From NCBI RefSeq assembly GCF_000512585.2, contig NC_089247.1, forward strand, positions 1-64,000: DNA of 64,000 bases, read 5' to 3'. A program made the position numbers and the translations under genes. The stretch is from Kwoniella bestiolae CBS 10118 (Eukaryota > Basidiomycota > Tremellomycetes > Tremellales > Cryptococcaceae). Below the pieces are notes generated by a model. That model made no database searches and had not been told where the DNA came from. It saw only the letters and a program-made list of their open reading frames with translations. Within the stretch, counting starts at the first letter, position 1. Each line of letters begins with the position of its first letter. This document shows, piece after piece, positions 1 through 8,824 of this stretch.

Positions 1-204
1 CCCTAACCCCTAACCCCCTAACCCTAACCCCCTAACCCAACCCCTAACCCCTAACCCCTAACCTCCTAACCCTAACCCTCCACCTCCTCCTAACCCTAAC
101 CCTAACCCCCTAACCCCCTAACCCCTAACCCCCCTAACCCCCTAACCCCTAACCCCTAACCCCTAACCCCTAACCCCTAACCCCTAACCCCTAACCCCTA
201 ACCC
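1..204. repeat. Telomere repeat tract (CCCCTAA)n
   Basis: The left end is a nearly pure array of CCCCTAA units (TTAGGGG on the complementary G strand), with CCCTAA and CCCCCTAA variants and a degenerate patch at about 64-95. The C-rich strand reads inward 5'->3', as expected for a true left chromosome end. The TTAGGGG-type unit with variable G number fits Cryptococcus-like basidiomycetes. Unique sequence starts at about 205, without a long transition. Confidence 0.97.
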
Positions 205-225
205 CTCCCTAGATCAAATTGATGT

Positions 226-672
226 TTAGCCAGTGATTCTTTGGATTACTTCATCAATTTCTTGGATCCTTCTGGCTGTTTGATCATTGCCAATCTCATA
301 GACAGTCAGAGTCCTGTTAAGACTTCTTATAAGCTCCTCAAGTCTTCTAGCTTGTCTTCTCATCTCCAACATCTTAGCTCTAAGGGCTTGGTTGGTAGTG
401 TGTGGTTGTTCAGACCTGACACAAGGCTTACCAGCTAGATGACAGGGAGCACATCTACCAGTAGGCTTAGCTACACAGAGAAGTCCATCCTTGATACACT
501 TGGCACAGCCAATAGCTTGGACTACCCCTTCCTCCAGAGTTTCATTGTGTCTTCTATGTCTGTCAATCTTGGTTTGGGACCAGGCTGGTGAAGGTTGATA
601 GTCTGGTGGTGGTGCAGTTGAGTTGGCATCAGTGAGGTAATCTGGTGGAAGATCAGTTGATGAGGAAGACAT
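226..672 (-). CDS. Subtelomeric Zn2Cys6-like small protein with C-terminal coiled coil
   Basis: This is a 148-residue ORF starting from ATG at 672. Six cysteines (C56, C59, C66, C74, C77, C84) have spacing C-x2-C-x6-C-x7-C-x2-C-x6-C, which matches the fungal binuclear zinc cluster. However, the segment between the second and third cysteines (IKDGLL) lacks the Lys/Arg-rich DNA-contact residues usual in Zn2Cys6 regulators. Residues about 95-147 are charged and heptad-like, suggesting a coiled coil. The N-terminal 45 residues are Pro/Ser/Thr-rich. There is no recognisable activation domain. It lies within 25 bp of the telomere, reads toward the chromosome end and has an ATG in a plausible context. 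It could be a protein of a telomere-associated element rather than a host regulator. Its function is unknown. Confidence 0.6.
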   Translation of the reverse strand: MSSSSTDLPPDYLTDANSTAPPPDYQPSPAWSQTKIDRHRRHNETLEEGVVQAIGCAKCIKDGLLCVAKPTGRCAPCHLAGKPCVRSEQPHTTNQALRAKMLEMRRQARRLEELIRSLNRTLTVYEIGNDQTARRIQEIDEVIQRITG

Positions 673-804
673 GTTGATTGTATGGTGGTGATGTAAAAGT
701 ATAAAGTAAAAGAGATAGTTGGGGGAAAAAAAAAGAAAAAAGTGGGAATAGGTGTTGTTTATATATGTTGCAAAGTGAATTTTTTTTCACTTGCTTAGTA
801 AGCT

Positions 805-954
805 GCAAGCCATCTTTTGCAAGCCATCTCTTTTAAGCCATCTTTTGCAAGCCACTTTTGCAAGCCATCTTTGCAAGCCACTTTTGCAAGCCATCTTTTG
901 CAAGCCATCTTTTGCAAGCCACTTTTGCAAGCCATCTTTTGCAAGCCATCTTTT
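805..954. repeat. 14-bp minisatellite, consensus GCAAGCCATCTTTT
   Basis: There are about eleven head-to-tail copies of GCAAGCCATCTTTT and 12-16 bp variants (GCAAGCCACTTTT, AAGCCATCTTTT). Copies differ by small indels and a CAT/CAC change. Related GACCAGCCGCTTTT(T)GAAAA units follow to about 1015. Because the unit length varies, ORFs across it shift frame from copy to copy, so coding function is unlikely. Confidence 0.9.
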
Positions 955-1261
955 GAAATAATTTTCTGACCAGCCGCTTTTGAAAAACTTTTGACCAGCC
1001 GCTTTTTGAAAAATTTTTTGGGCCATGACCAGCTATTTTTTGATTTCATTTTTCAGGTGATTTTTTTTCCCCAAAATCTGAGTGTCAATCGGATGACTCA
1101 CAGAGGGATGCTACGCACAGTGCTGCATTTCTCTGCGCTCTCGTCAGAGTCACTCCATACAAAACTGGCTTGATTCGTATGGGGCCTTCAAGATTATTGC
1201 GCTCTTGACAGAGGGGATTCATACAACTTTGCGATAGTTTGCGCCCATTATTCTCCATACA

Positions 1262-1610
1262 AGTTGCGACTAGTCGCGCTGTAGGGTAAGGTGTGACCAG
1301 CTTAAGGATAGGCAATGCGACAGGCTGCGATTCTCCGTCAAGTCAACATGCGATGGGTTGCGCTGGGTAGTGGTGCTGGTGCGACAGGTTGCGATTCTAC
1401 GACCCATCATATGCGATGAGTTGCGCTGTACTATGGTGCGACCATCTGCGCCACAAATGAAGGTGGTGCGACAGGTTGCGATTCTCCGTGATATAATATG
1501 CGACCAGTTGCGCGCTGAGTTGAGTTGCGTTGCGATAAGTTGCGCTGGGTATGTAGACATTGCGACAGATTGCGATTCTCCGTCAAGGCAATTGCGATGG
1601 GCTGCGCTGG
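1262..1610. repeat. TTGCGACA/GCGAT repeat cluster (a)
   Basis: This is an irregular interspersed array built on GTGCGACAGGTTGCGATTCTCCG and TGCGAT(G/A)(A/G)GTTGCGCTG. The fuller element GCGACAGGTTGCGATTCT recurs at about 1318, 1380, 1470 and 1563. It is the reverse-complement orientation of clusters (b) at 3494-3631 and (c) at 6728-6880. Confidence 0.85.
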
Positions 1611-1876
1611 CTGTCCCCCCATGATTGGTATACGATGAGATATATCTGTTGAGGATGTGTCGCACCATGTCAGAGATATGTCGGAGTGATATGGGCCATG
1701 ACCAACTTTGGATCAGGATTGGTCGTTTGGTCTTGAAATTGGATATCAAGGTGGTTGCATGCACGCAAAGTCATGGATACTCAATGTCAACTGATAGATA
1801 TATATATCCCAGCTGATGCCCGTGATCGTGTCTCTGTTCTCAACTCAACAATATATTTGCTATATTCTCATCCACC

Positions 1877-3434
1877 ATGCCGGAGCTATTCGAGATCAAA
1901 GCATTTGCCGCTCTCCTCAAGGCATCTCTCACCGATACACCTCAACACTTTACGATCGTCACCTATCCGAAGCACTGTGGTAAAGATGCGATCATCAACA
2001 AAGCCGATGCCGAAGCTGCGATGGGTACTCCGATTCAAGTGGCTCTGACCAAGTCAGACATCTCTTCCTATGGTAAAGAGCTGGTCATCCGGATCAGTCC
2101 CACCCGGGTTCTCATCTGTCACTTTGCTCTTCATGGTCATGCGGTCACCCTGTCACCACAGCAACTCAAGATGGCCGATGTCTGTCGAGAGGCAGGACTC
2201 CCACCTTTCACACCACTCATCTTCCGAGCTCTCGGTGATCACAACTCAATTGCAGTCATCGATAGGAACAAGCTGTGCCGACTGGCTTTTGTTCAACTCA
2301 AGGATGGTGAACTCTTTGAGACTTGTAGGACACAAGGTAGAGGTCCTTGTCCTGTCAAGGAGTCCGAGCCGTTTGAGCAACTGGTACGATCCATTCCCTC
2401 CCGAGGTTATATCAAACGGAACTTTTCTCCTATTGCCCATTATATCTATTCAAAGTAAGTCATCGGACTTGGGACTTGGGTCAGTATGCCAGCTGCTGAC
2501 AGTGATATGTAGCCAGGATCTATTCAATGGGTTCGGTGGTTGTATGATCAACGAGCTCCTCTTCTATGCCGCCATCCATCCCCTCACACCCACCAACATA
2601 GTCTTCAATCCAGATGACACCCGCTATGTGGAACGACTGTTCAAGTCAATCTTCAGCTCCACAGCTTACACCAATAATGTCATACTCACAGCGGAACGGG
2701 CAGGTAGGATGGGTAATGGGTTTCATCATCCGATGGGTCCGACACAGTACAGGAAGAAGATCACCCGAGTCTACCGCAAGACAGGACCAACTGGCAACAC
2801 TTATGTCCCAATCGAACTGGCTCAAGCAATGATTGACCGAGGCCAGGTCAAACCTATTCCCATCTCCCCAACCCGGGTCAACAGACAAGCCCGAACTCCA
2901 ACTCTGCGTATGTCCCTCCCTCTTCACTGTGTCAGACACATCAAGGGCAAGTCCGGCAGGTACTACTACACAGTCATCGACAACTTCCCTCATCCACCTC
3001 CGGAAAAGGTCAAGTGGGAGGTCATCCCTCGGTTCTCACCTGGCTATCGGTCTCAAGAGCTATTGCTGGACAAGGCAGAGCCGTCGATAGGATGGGCCAG
3101 CTTCTTTGACACTCAGACCATGCTGAGGATTGAGAGCAGTGCACCTCTCAGGAGACATGCCGACACCTCAGCAGGACATGGTCGACCAGTCAAGACTCGG
3201 ATGCTGGCTGCTCATCGAGCCAAGGTGCCAGCTGCAATGATGACACTGTTCAGCAGAGTTCCTGCCAACATGCTGGCCGACACTTTACAAGCTGGTCAAG
3301 CTGGCAAGGATCAACTACAGACTTGGTTTCTAGCATGGACTCAAGAGCATGAGATGGCCAGCCGAGAGGTTCAAGGGGTGTTGGCTGGTGATGCAGAACA
3401 GGAGGGAGAGGAGCTCGAGGTGATGACCAAGTAG
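1877..3434 (+). CDS. Fpg/Nei-family DNA glycosylase-like protein, subtelomeric
   Basis: Two exons (1877-2454 and 2513-3434; intron GTAAGT..TAG) give 499 residues. The N terminus MPELFEIKAF keeps the Pro2-Glu3 pair that forms the Fpg/Nei active site. K67 in SYGKELVI aligns with the conserved beta-clamp lysine, and CHFALHGH (81-88) with the HLGMTG-type strand. Across the splice junction, FNGFGGCMINELLFYAAIHP reproduces the helix-two-turn-helix (family form GxGNxYxxExLFxAGIHP), but the usual Asn after GxG is Gly. QYRKKITRVYRKTGPTG aligns with the family's VYGRKGEPC segment, but the four zinc-finger cysteines are absent (zincless). Residues about 300-499 are a lineage-specific extension. Known members excise oxidised bases and nick abasic sites; activity here is inferred. 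The ATG sits in a CCACCATGCC context shared with the next gene. Confidence 0.75.
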
Positions 3435-3493
3435 GATAGGTATGCATAGAGATATGGCGCAGATGATCGCAGGAATCTAGAGTGCTCACCATA

Positions 3494-3631
3494 GCAAGTC
3501 GCAATGGATCGCAACCCATCCATCTTCTGGCGCAACCTATCGCAAGTCCCACCAGGCTTTGTCGCAACCTGTCGCAGCTAGCATACATGCAGTCGCATCC
3601 TGTCGCAGAGGGATGGGTCGCAATCTGTCGC
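3494..3631. repeat. TGTCGCA repeat cluster (b)
   Basis: TCGCAACCTATCGCAA, TGTCGCAACCTGTCGCAG, AGTCGCATCCTGTCGCAGA and related copies fill this stretch, 60 bp after the stop codon of the Fpg-like gene. The orientation is opposite to cluster (a) and the same as cluster (c). Confidence 0.85.
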
Positions 3632-3710
3632 AGGGGGAGTTGTGATGACGAGGTGAAAGATATAGGTCGGTGGAAGGGATTTGTTGGGAACCTCATCAGT
3701 GGACAGGGAC

Positions 3711-3993
3711 ATCGGAAGGGGAGGAACCAGAGGTGATAGAGGATCAGTTGTTAGCTCATATGATAGCTGGGATGAAGTATGATCCACTGGTATGCATGGG
3801 CCAAGGAGTAAAAACCAGCTGGAATTTATATAGGGCATCAGAGGTGACTGGACTATGGTGGGGAGGAGAGTCGGAAGGGATGGCTGATTGGTAGACTCAC
3901 AGAGGTGACAGAGCTTCAGTTGATAGCTCATATGATAGCTGAGGTCGAGTATAAGAAGATAGTATGCATGGGCCAGGGAGTAAAAATCAATTG
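3711..3993. repeat. Two-copy direct repeat, period 172 bp
   Basis: CAGTTG(T/A)TAGCTCATATGATAGCTG begins at 3745 and again at 3917. Both copies continue into GTATGCATGGGCCA(A/G)GGAGTAAAAA, giving a period of 172 bp. Copies have diverged by scattered substitutions. There is no coding signal. Confidence 0.8.
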
Positions 3994-4145
3994 GTTGTAC
4001 ACAAGTGCAGTACATCAACGAGAGACACACAAGACATGGAAGGTGATCTTGATGCCGTCATTGAGGATGTTAAACTTTCCTGAGAGTACCTACTGAACGG
4101 TCATATCGTATTCTCATATTGTGATACCATTGCTCTTCCACCACC

Positions 4146-6718
4146 ATGCCCAGTGAAAACCACGCCGACCGCTCAGGAAAGTGCAACCTATGTGAGAAAG
4201 ACTATGCGGACTTGTTGGATCATATCAAGAAGAAGCACAAGGGTCACAAGTTCACCGCAGGTGAGATCTCCAACACTGAGGTAATCATCTGCACCTGTGG
4301 TCGAGTGGTGCTCAATCAAGCAGGACTTCGCAAGCACAAGACTCGGTTCCACTGTCCCGATTATTCACCCATCCATCGTCCCAAGCGGTCACCCAGCTCA
4401 TCTCTAACACCGGCTCCCTCAATAGCATCTCTCCTCCGTCACTCATCTATCAGTTCTCCCTTGAGCTCACCTGGTCCATCCTCATCCCGTGCCAGACCAC
4501 TGTCAAGTTCTCCCTTGACACCTCCTCCAGCATCCTCCTCTCTTATCCGACCTTCACCATTGTACTCCCCTTGACCTCACCCCTCAGCTCTCCATTGACC
4601 ACACCACCTCTTCGAACTCCTTCAACACCAGCGACTCCATCAAGAGATGCGGCTCAATCCTTATCACCCAGCAGCTTGCCCAGCAGCTTGCCCGTCACTG
4701 GGTTACAGCTCAACTCCCCCTCTCCCATCCGTTCCTCCTCAAGGCTGATAGCTCCGGTGTCTTATGTCTATGAACCTTTTACAGATGATGATATGGAGGT
4801 GGATCAGCTGGAGGGGGAGGAGGAGCCGGAAGAGATAGAAATGATAGCACTATCTGACAATGGTTCTTCCTGGTCAAACAATAGATCGGACTCTGAAGAT
4901 GATGAGGACGAGACGGTGGGGCCAAGAATGGTATTATCCCCTTCCTCAATGTCGTCCACCCCCCCTATCATCCAGTCTCCCATTCAGTCTCCCGCACCTT
5001 TCCTTCCGTCACCACCACCACCTGCTCCTGATGGACTCCAAACCCCCTTCACTCCAGCCCTTACTCTGTCTCCCCCTCGACCATCACCTCCTCCGTCCCA
5101 ACCTCAGCTTTCTCCCCCTCGGCAATCACCACCTCTCTCACAGTCTCCTCCCCTCCGGTCCATCACTTCCGACACCGTCCCATCTGGTGGGTGGTCACCA
5201 CCTCCTGCACCACCACCCGAACCACAGTTTGATATCAGAGATCTCCCGTTCATGGAAGGATTTCAGATGCTTCCCGATGTGGTGGAGGGCAGGATGGCTC
5301 AGCTGAGGAGGAAGCCTATGGATGTGGATAGATGGGAGCTGGTACTGTCACCCGAGGAGTACCTTTGCAGGTTTGAGAGTTCCCTGGCCGATGTCCAACT
5401 CATCAGCAGGGCTCCCACCAGGAAGCTCCACACCACCTACCACCGAGGTCCTGCCTTTGACCGATACCTCCTCCTGGCCGAAGCTACCCATCAGCTCTGG
5501 GTGGGAACTCAGTACAAGGATGGGTTCTTTGAAGAACTCAACAGGTATCAAGTGGCCCAGCCCGGTCGGATGGTTCACCAAGCTACCCTCGGCAATGTCC
5601 ATGTCCCCACCTCCGTCTTTGTCCACTGTCTCATCTCGGCTGGTTGTGATGCCATCCGACTCAAAGCCTACGGTCAGAAGATGCCCATCCTGAATAGGTT
5701 CCTCACCACCGAGCCTGCCCAAGTGGATCACAAGTGGGCAGAGCACAACGAGTGGGACATAGGTACCAGCTTTGGGTCTGACTACATCTGGTTGTTCCAC
5801 TCGGCCACCGGTGTCCACCATGGCGTCCGTCATTATCCCATGATGGTGCCAGGCTCGCTTGACTTTGGGACCGTCAACCTGCAAGCCATGGATGACAACC
5901 GTCGTCAGTTCTCTGTGAAGATCTACCCGAGGATCGTCCATGTGATCAAGTCATTCAACAGTCATCTCCAAGGGGGTATCCCCAAGACACTCCGGGGCAT
6001 ACGGTACCAGGTCAACTCGGCTTTGAGGATGATCCACAGTCTGACAAGCAAGGATGACAAGGGATTGGGTGGGTTCAGGATAGAGGTCACCGTCAGAGCA
6101 CCCAGCCTGAAGGAGGCTACAAGGATAGTGGGTGCCACCCGATTCTTTGATCCTTCCTACTGGCTGGGCCGGGGTGATGGACCCCACTTCCGTCACCCGC
6201 TGGATGCCAAGCTGGTCAGCAGGGAGGCCTTCCTGCAGAATGCCCACTGGGTGTATGATCAGGCCGAGACCAACCGGATCTTCAGCGGTCGGGATGGTGA
6301 CAAGCCAAGCAAAGCTCAGATTCAAGCTCTCACCGACATCCTCAATGGTCTGGGATGGAATGCAGGCTTCCGCAAACCCAGCAAGTCTATGTCCCAAACA
6401 GCCTGGTGGACCGGAACTCCAGAGGTGGATCCTACCTGCTTCCCTGCTCTCTCAGCCAAGTATCACTCTGATCAACAGATCAGCAGGGTCTATGATCTGG
6501 CTCGGAACTCCATGGCCAATGGTATGCTTCCCTGCAAGAAGGAACCCGATGGACATCGTCACCACTACCAGCGGAACAACCCTTCACCATTCAGGATCAG
6601 GTGTGCGGCTCCTGGTTGTAACCACAGGCTGGCTCGGGAGGGGATTCTGAGGTGGATAGCAGAGCTGGTCACCGCTGGGTTGATAGACGTCCCAGATTTG
6701 GAGCTGGAAGGGGACTGA
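4146..6718 (+). CDS. Large zinc-finger protein of unknown family, one-base frame break at about 4571
   Basis: The first frame (4146-4574) encodes 142 residues with two zinc fingers: CNLCEKDYADLLDHIKKKH and the CxC type CTCGRVVLNQAGLRKHKTRFH, a form common at the N termini of mobile-element proteins. Then comes a Ser/Pro-rich linker. The linker continues without change of composition in the -1 frame, open to 6718 (about 715 more residues). The break coincides with the TGA in a CCCCTTGA run, so a one-base loss, an assembly error at the homopolymer, or recoding are all possible; no in-phase intron was found. After a low-complexity, acidic region to residue about 360, a folded domain follows (motifs VFVHCLISAGCD, GFRIEVTVRAPSLKEA, RFFDPSYWLGRG). 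The C-terminal Cys/His set around LPCKKEPDGHRHH and CAAPGCNHRL looks metal-binding. I recognise no RT, helicase or transposase signature. Function is unknown; element-encoded protein is inferred. Confidence 0.65.
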
Positions 6719-6727
6719 GTAAGGTGA

Positions 6728-6880
6728 GTGTCGCATTCTGTCGCATCCCTCTCCACCACCTGGCGCACACTGTCGCCCATCCCTCCCCCTCCAGCGCACA
6801 CTGTCGCAGCTCTCACCATAGACTGTCGCATCCTGTCGCAGGTGACCTCCCAGATGTGCAAGCTCTGCGATCCCCTGCGA
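6728..6880. repeat. TGTCGCA repeat cluster (c)
   Basis: Copies of TGTCGCA(T/G) such as TGTCGCATTCTGTCGCATCCC and CTGTCGCATCCTGTCGCAGG begin 9 bp after the stop codon of the zinc-finger gene. This mirrors the placement of cluster (b) after the Fpg-like gene, so the repeat is linked to the 3' flanks of both genes. Confidence 0.85.
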
Positions 6881-6987
6881 CACTGTGTTACAGACTGTAC
6901 GGTGAACGCTGACTGTGAGATGATCGGGTGCTGACCGGTACAGCCCATGCTGAAATTTGATCCCGTCACCCACCCCACCAGTGTACC

Positions 6988-7880
6988 GAGTGGGTGAAAA
7001 TTAATTTCCATGCATACATCTCAAGTCCTACGCATGTACAAGGATTTTATGCTGACAGAGTAGCTTTCCCTCTACCAGATGATATAGGTTTGGTTGCTTG
7101 AATGCATGCGTGGAGGTCATCGGGAGGCTACTGGGTCACCACCGGCTAAGGGGTCAGGCTAAGGGGTCAGAGGTCCGAGTGAGTGAAAATAAATTCTCAC
7201 TCATCACACATCACTCCCATGCATGTGAGACTATTTTATTCTGACTGACCGAGTCTCTCCCTACCAGGTAGCATACATTCTGTCCCACTCATACATACCT
7301 GGTCGACACTCTGGAGGATTTTCAGGCTGCCGGTCTAAGGGGTCAGATTTGATCCCGGGCTAAGGGGTCAGACCACCGAGTGAGTGGAAATAAATTCTCA
7401 CTCATCACACATCACTCCCATGCATGGCAGACTATTTTATCCTGGCTGACCGAGTCTCTCTCTACCAGGTGATATCCATTTGGTTGCTTGAATGCGTCGA
7501 TGGAGGTCAACGGGAGCAGACTTGGTCATTGACCCCTAAGGGGTCAAGTTAAGGGGTCGGACCACCGGGTGAGTGAAAATAAATTCTCATTCATCACACA
7601 TCACTCCCATGCATATGGAACTATTTTATCCTGGCGCTGACCGAGTCCTTCTCTACCAGATGACATAACTCCTATCACATACATGCTTGCATGGTCGGTA
7701 ATCTGACGGATTTTCATCCACCCAGATTTGATCCCGGGTTAAGGGGTCCGTCCAACCGGTCAAGGTGAAAATCTTTTTTCATGCATCCCACATCCCACCC
7801 AGCTCCATTTCGACTTCAGATTCGGGATCGGCGCCCTCGGCTCTGCCAGATAGGCCTCTCAGATGCATGCATGAAAATTT
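6988..7880. repeat. Higher-order tandem array, about 190-200 bp monomers arranged A-B-A-B-(A)
   Basis: The anchor (C)CGAGTGAGTGAAAATAAATTC recurs at 6988 (degenerate), 7177, 7378, 7567 and 7758 (degenerate), at intervals of 189, 201, 189 and 191 bp. All monomers share CATCACTCCCATGCATG and CTATTTTATCCTG..GACCGAGTC..CTACCAG. Monomers 1 and 3 share a GGTTGCTTGAATGC..GGAGGTCAxCGGGAG tail. Monomers 2 and 4 share a GGATTTTCA..GATTTGATCCCGGG tail. This gives a dimer of about 390 bp. Each junction carries TAAGGGGTC motifs. There is no coding potential. Confidence 0.85.
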
Positions 7881-7892
7881 CACCCCGACGGT

Positions 7893-7938
7893 CCCCCCCC
7901 CAGGTCCGGTCCGAGGTGCCCCCCCCCCCCCCCCCCCC
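7893..7938. repeat. Poly-C tracts (9 C, then 20 C)
   Basis: Runs of C occupy 7893-7901 and 7919-7938. They mark the inner boundary of the repeat-rich subtelomeric block. The G-rich complementary strand could form quadruplexes. Exact tract length is prone to sequencing error. Confidence 0.9.
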
Positions 7939-8824
7939 TCCCGATAACGGGCGTGTAACCCTACTACGTCACGGAGCTTTCATCGTCCCCATCCCACACT
8001 TCACGAATCATCATGACCAGCCCCAATCTTCCCGCCTTGGCTTCAGACCCCGCAGCTATGATATAAGAACAATATGTCCCATGATGTTAGACATCGTCTC
8101 TCAGGGCTTAGCTGGATTGGATAGGAGACAGTTGCATGGTCGGTACTGTCAGCTATGGGAGACGCTGGGAGCGTGTATTATTTGATGAAAAGGTCCTCGG
8201 AGGTTTGGATAAAACGGTGTATAAGAAGGGCCGGTGAGTTGATTTATCACACCTCGCTCGAACGGGTGTAAGGACTGGCAGCTAGAAGGAGGAAGCTGGA
8301 AGGGCACATGATCTCGGGATACCACCTCGTCAGCTTCATAGCTTATCTGGACAGAGAGCGCACTGGAATTGCGTATCAGGCATCAGAGGAAACCGGATGT
8401 AAGCCGTACGGGGGGTTAGAGGTGGAACATCTGTTCATATGGCTCGTAAGGTATCTGATATATGCTAATACTTCTCACCGTGTATCCAGAGACCAAATTG
8501 TGTGAAATCACCGAGGAGTCTCGTCTGTTCATTCAATCGCGAAACCTATATCGCATGGGTGGGAGACAAGCGGCTTCTCCTTATCGTTCGTTCCCTTGCA
8601 TCAATAGCCGCTCCCCTCCGTATGACAATCGCACATGTCAACAGTGAATTGTGATCACGAGATAGGAGATCCCATTTACGATCGGACGGGTTTCGGGCGA
8701 CACTTGGACCCCTGAACCCCTTTTGACATTCCACTTCACTTCTCACATTCTGTCTGAACATAACGTCAAGTGGTCATCGCCTCACGTCCACTTCACTGTC
8801 AGATCACATCAAGCTCGCCGTAAA
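7939..8824. other. Intergenic transition from subtelomere to unique sequence
   Basis: No supported gene was seen. Short ORFs (for example at 8308-8505) have no domain and no intron-consistent extension. The part nearest 8825 is the presumed promoter of the lactonase; no clear TATA box was found. Confidence 0.6.

Larger units (their letters stand above)
673..1876. other. Non-coding, repeat-dense spacer between the two outermost genes
   Basis: The stretch contains a minisatellite (805-954), related GACCAGCCGCTTTTTGAAAA units (about 968-1015) and the first TTGCGACA repeat cluster (about 1262-1610). Long ORFs here are repeat artefacts. The final 130 bp before 1877 are AT-rich (for example, the run near 1797-1811) and probably hold the promoter of the next gene. 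Confidence 0.7.
3435..4145. other. Intergenic spacer with repeat cluster (b) and a 172-bp tandem duplication
   Basis: No credible gene was seen. The spacer starts directly after the glycosylase-like stop codon with the TGTCGCA cluster, continues with a two-copy direct repeat (about 3711-3993), and ends with an ATTCTCATATTGTG segment before CCACCACCATGCC. The small ORFs on both strands lie in repeats and show no domain. Confidence 0.7.

Noticed and set aside
787..1049. Two overlapping minus-strand ORFs rich in Lys, Trp, Cys, Ala repeats
   Set aside because: They are translations of the 14-bp minisatellite in two frames; variable unit length shifts the frame, and there is no independent coding evidence.
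1270..1764. Minus-strand 164-residue ORF with Arg/Ser/Thr repeats
   Set aside because: It lies inside the TTGCGACA repeat cluster and its sequence simply reflects the repeat; stop codons are depleted by base composition.
3578..4030. Minus-strand 150-residue ORF between the two subtelomeric genes
   Set aside because: It crosses the 172-bp duplication and repeat cluster (b); no domain and no splice-consistent extension.
4540..4640. Intron (GTACTC..CAACACCAG) to explain the frame break in the zinc-finger gene
   Set aside because: Joining those sites does not enter the downstream frame; the alternative GT..AG pairs tried nearby (about 16-26 bp) are too short to be introns.
7140..7750. Interstitial telomere array
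   Set aside because: The motif is TAAGGGGTC, not tandem TTAGGGG, and occurs singly or in pairs at satellite junctions rather than as a telomeric tract.
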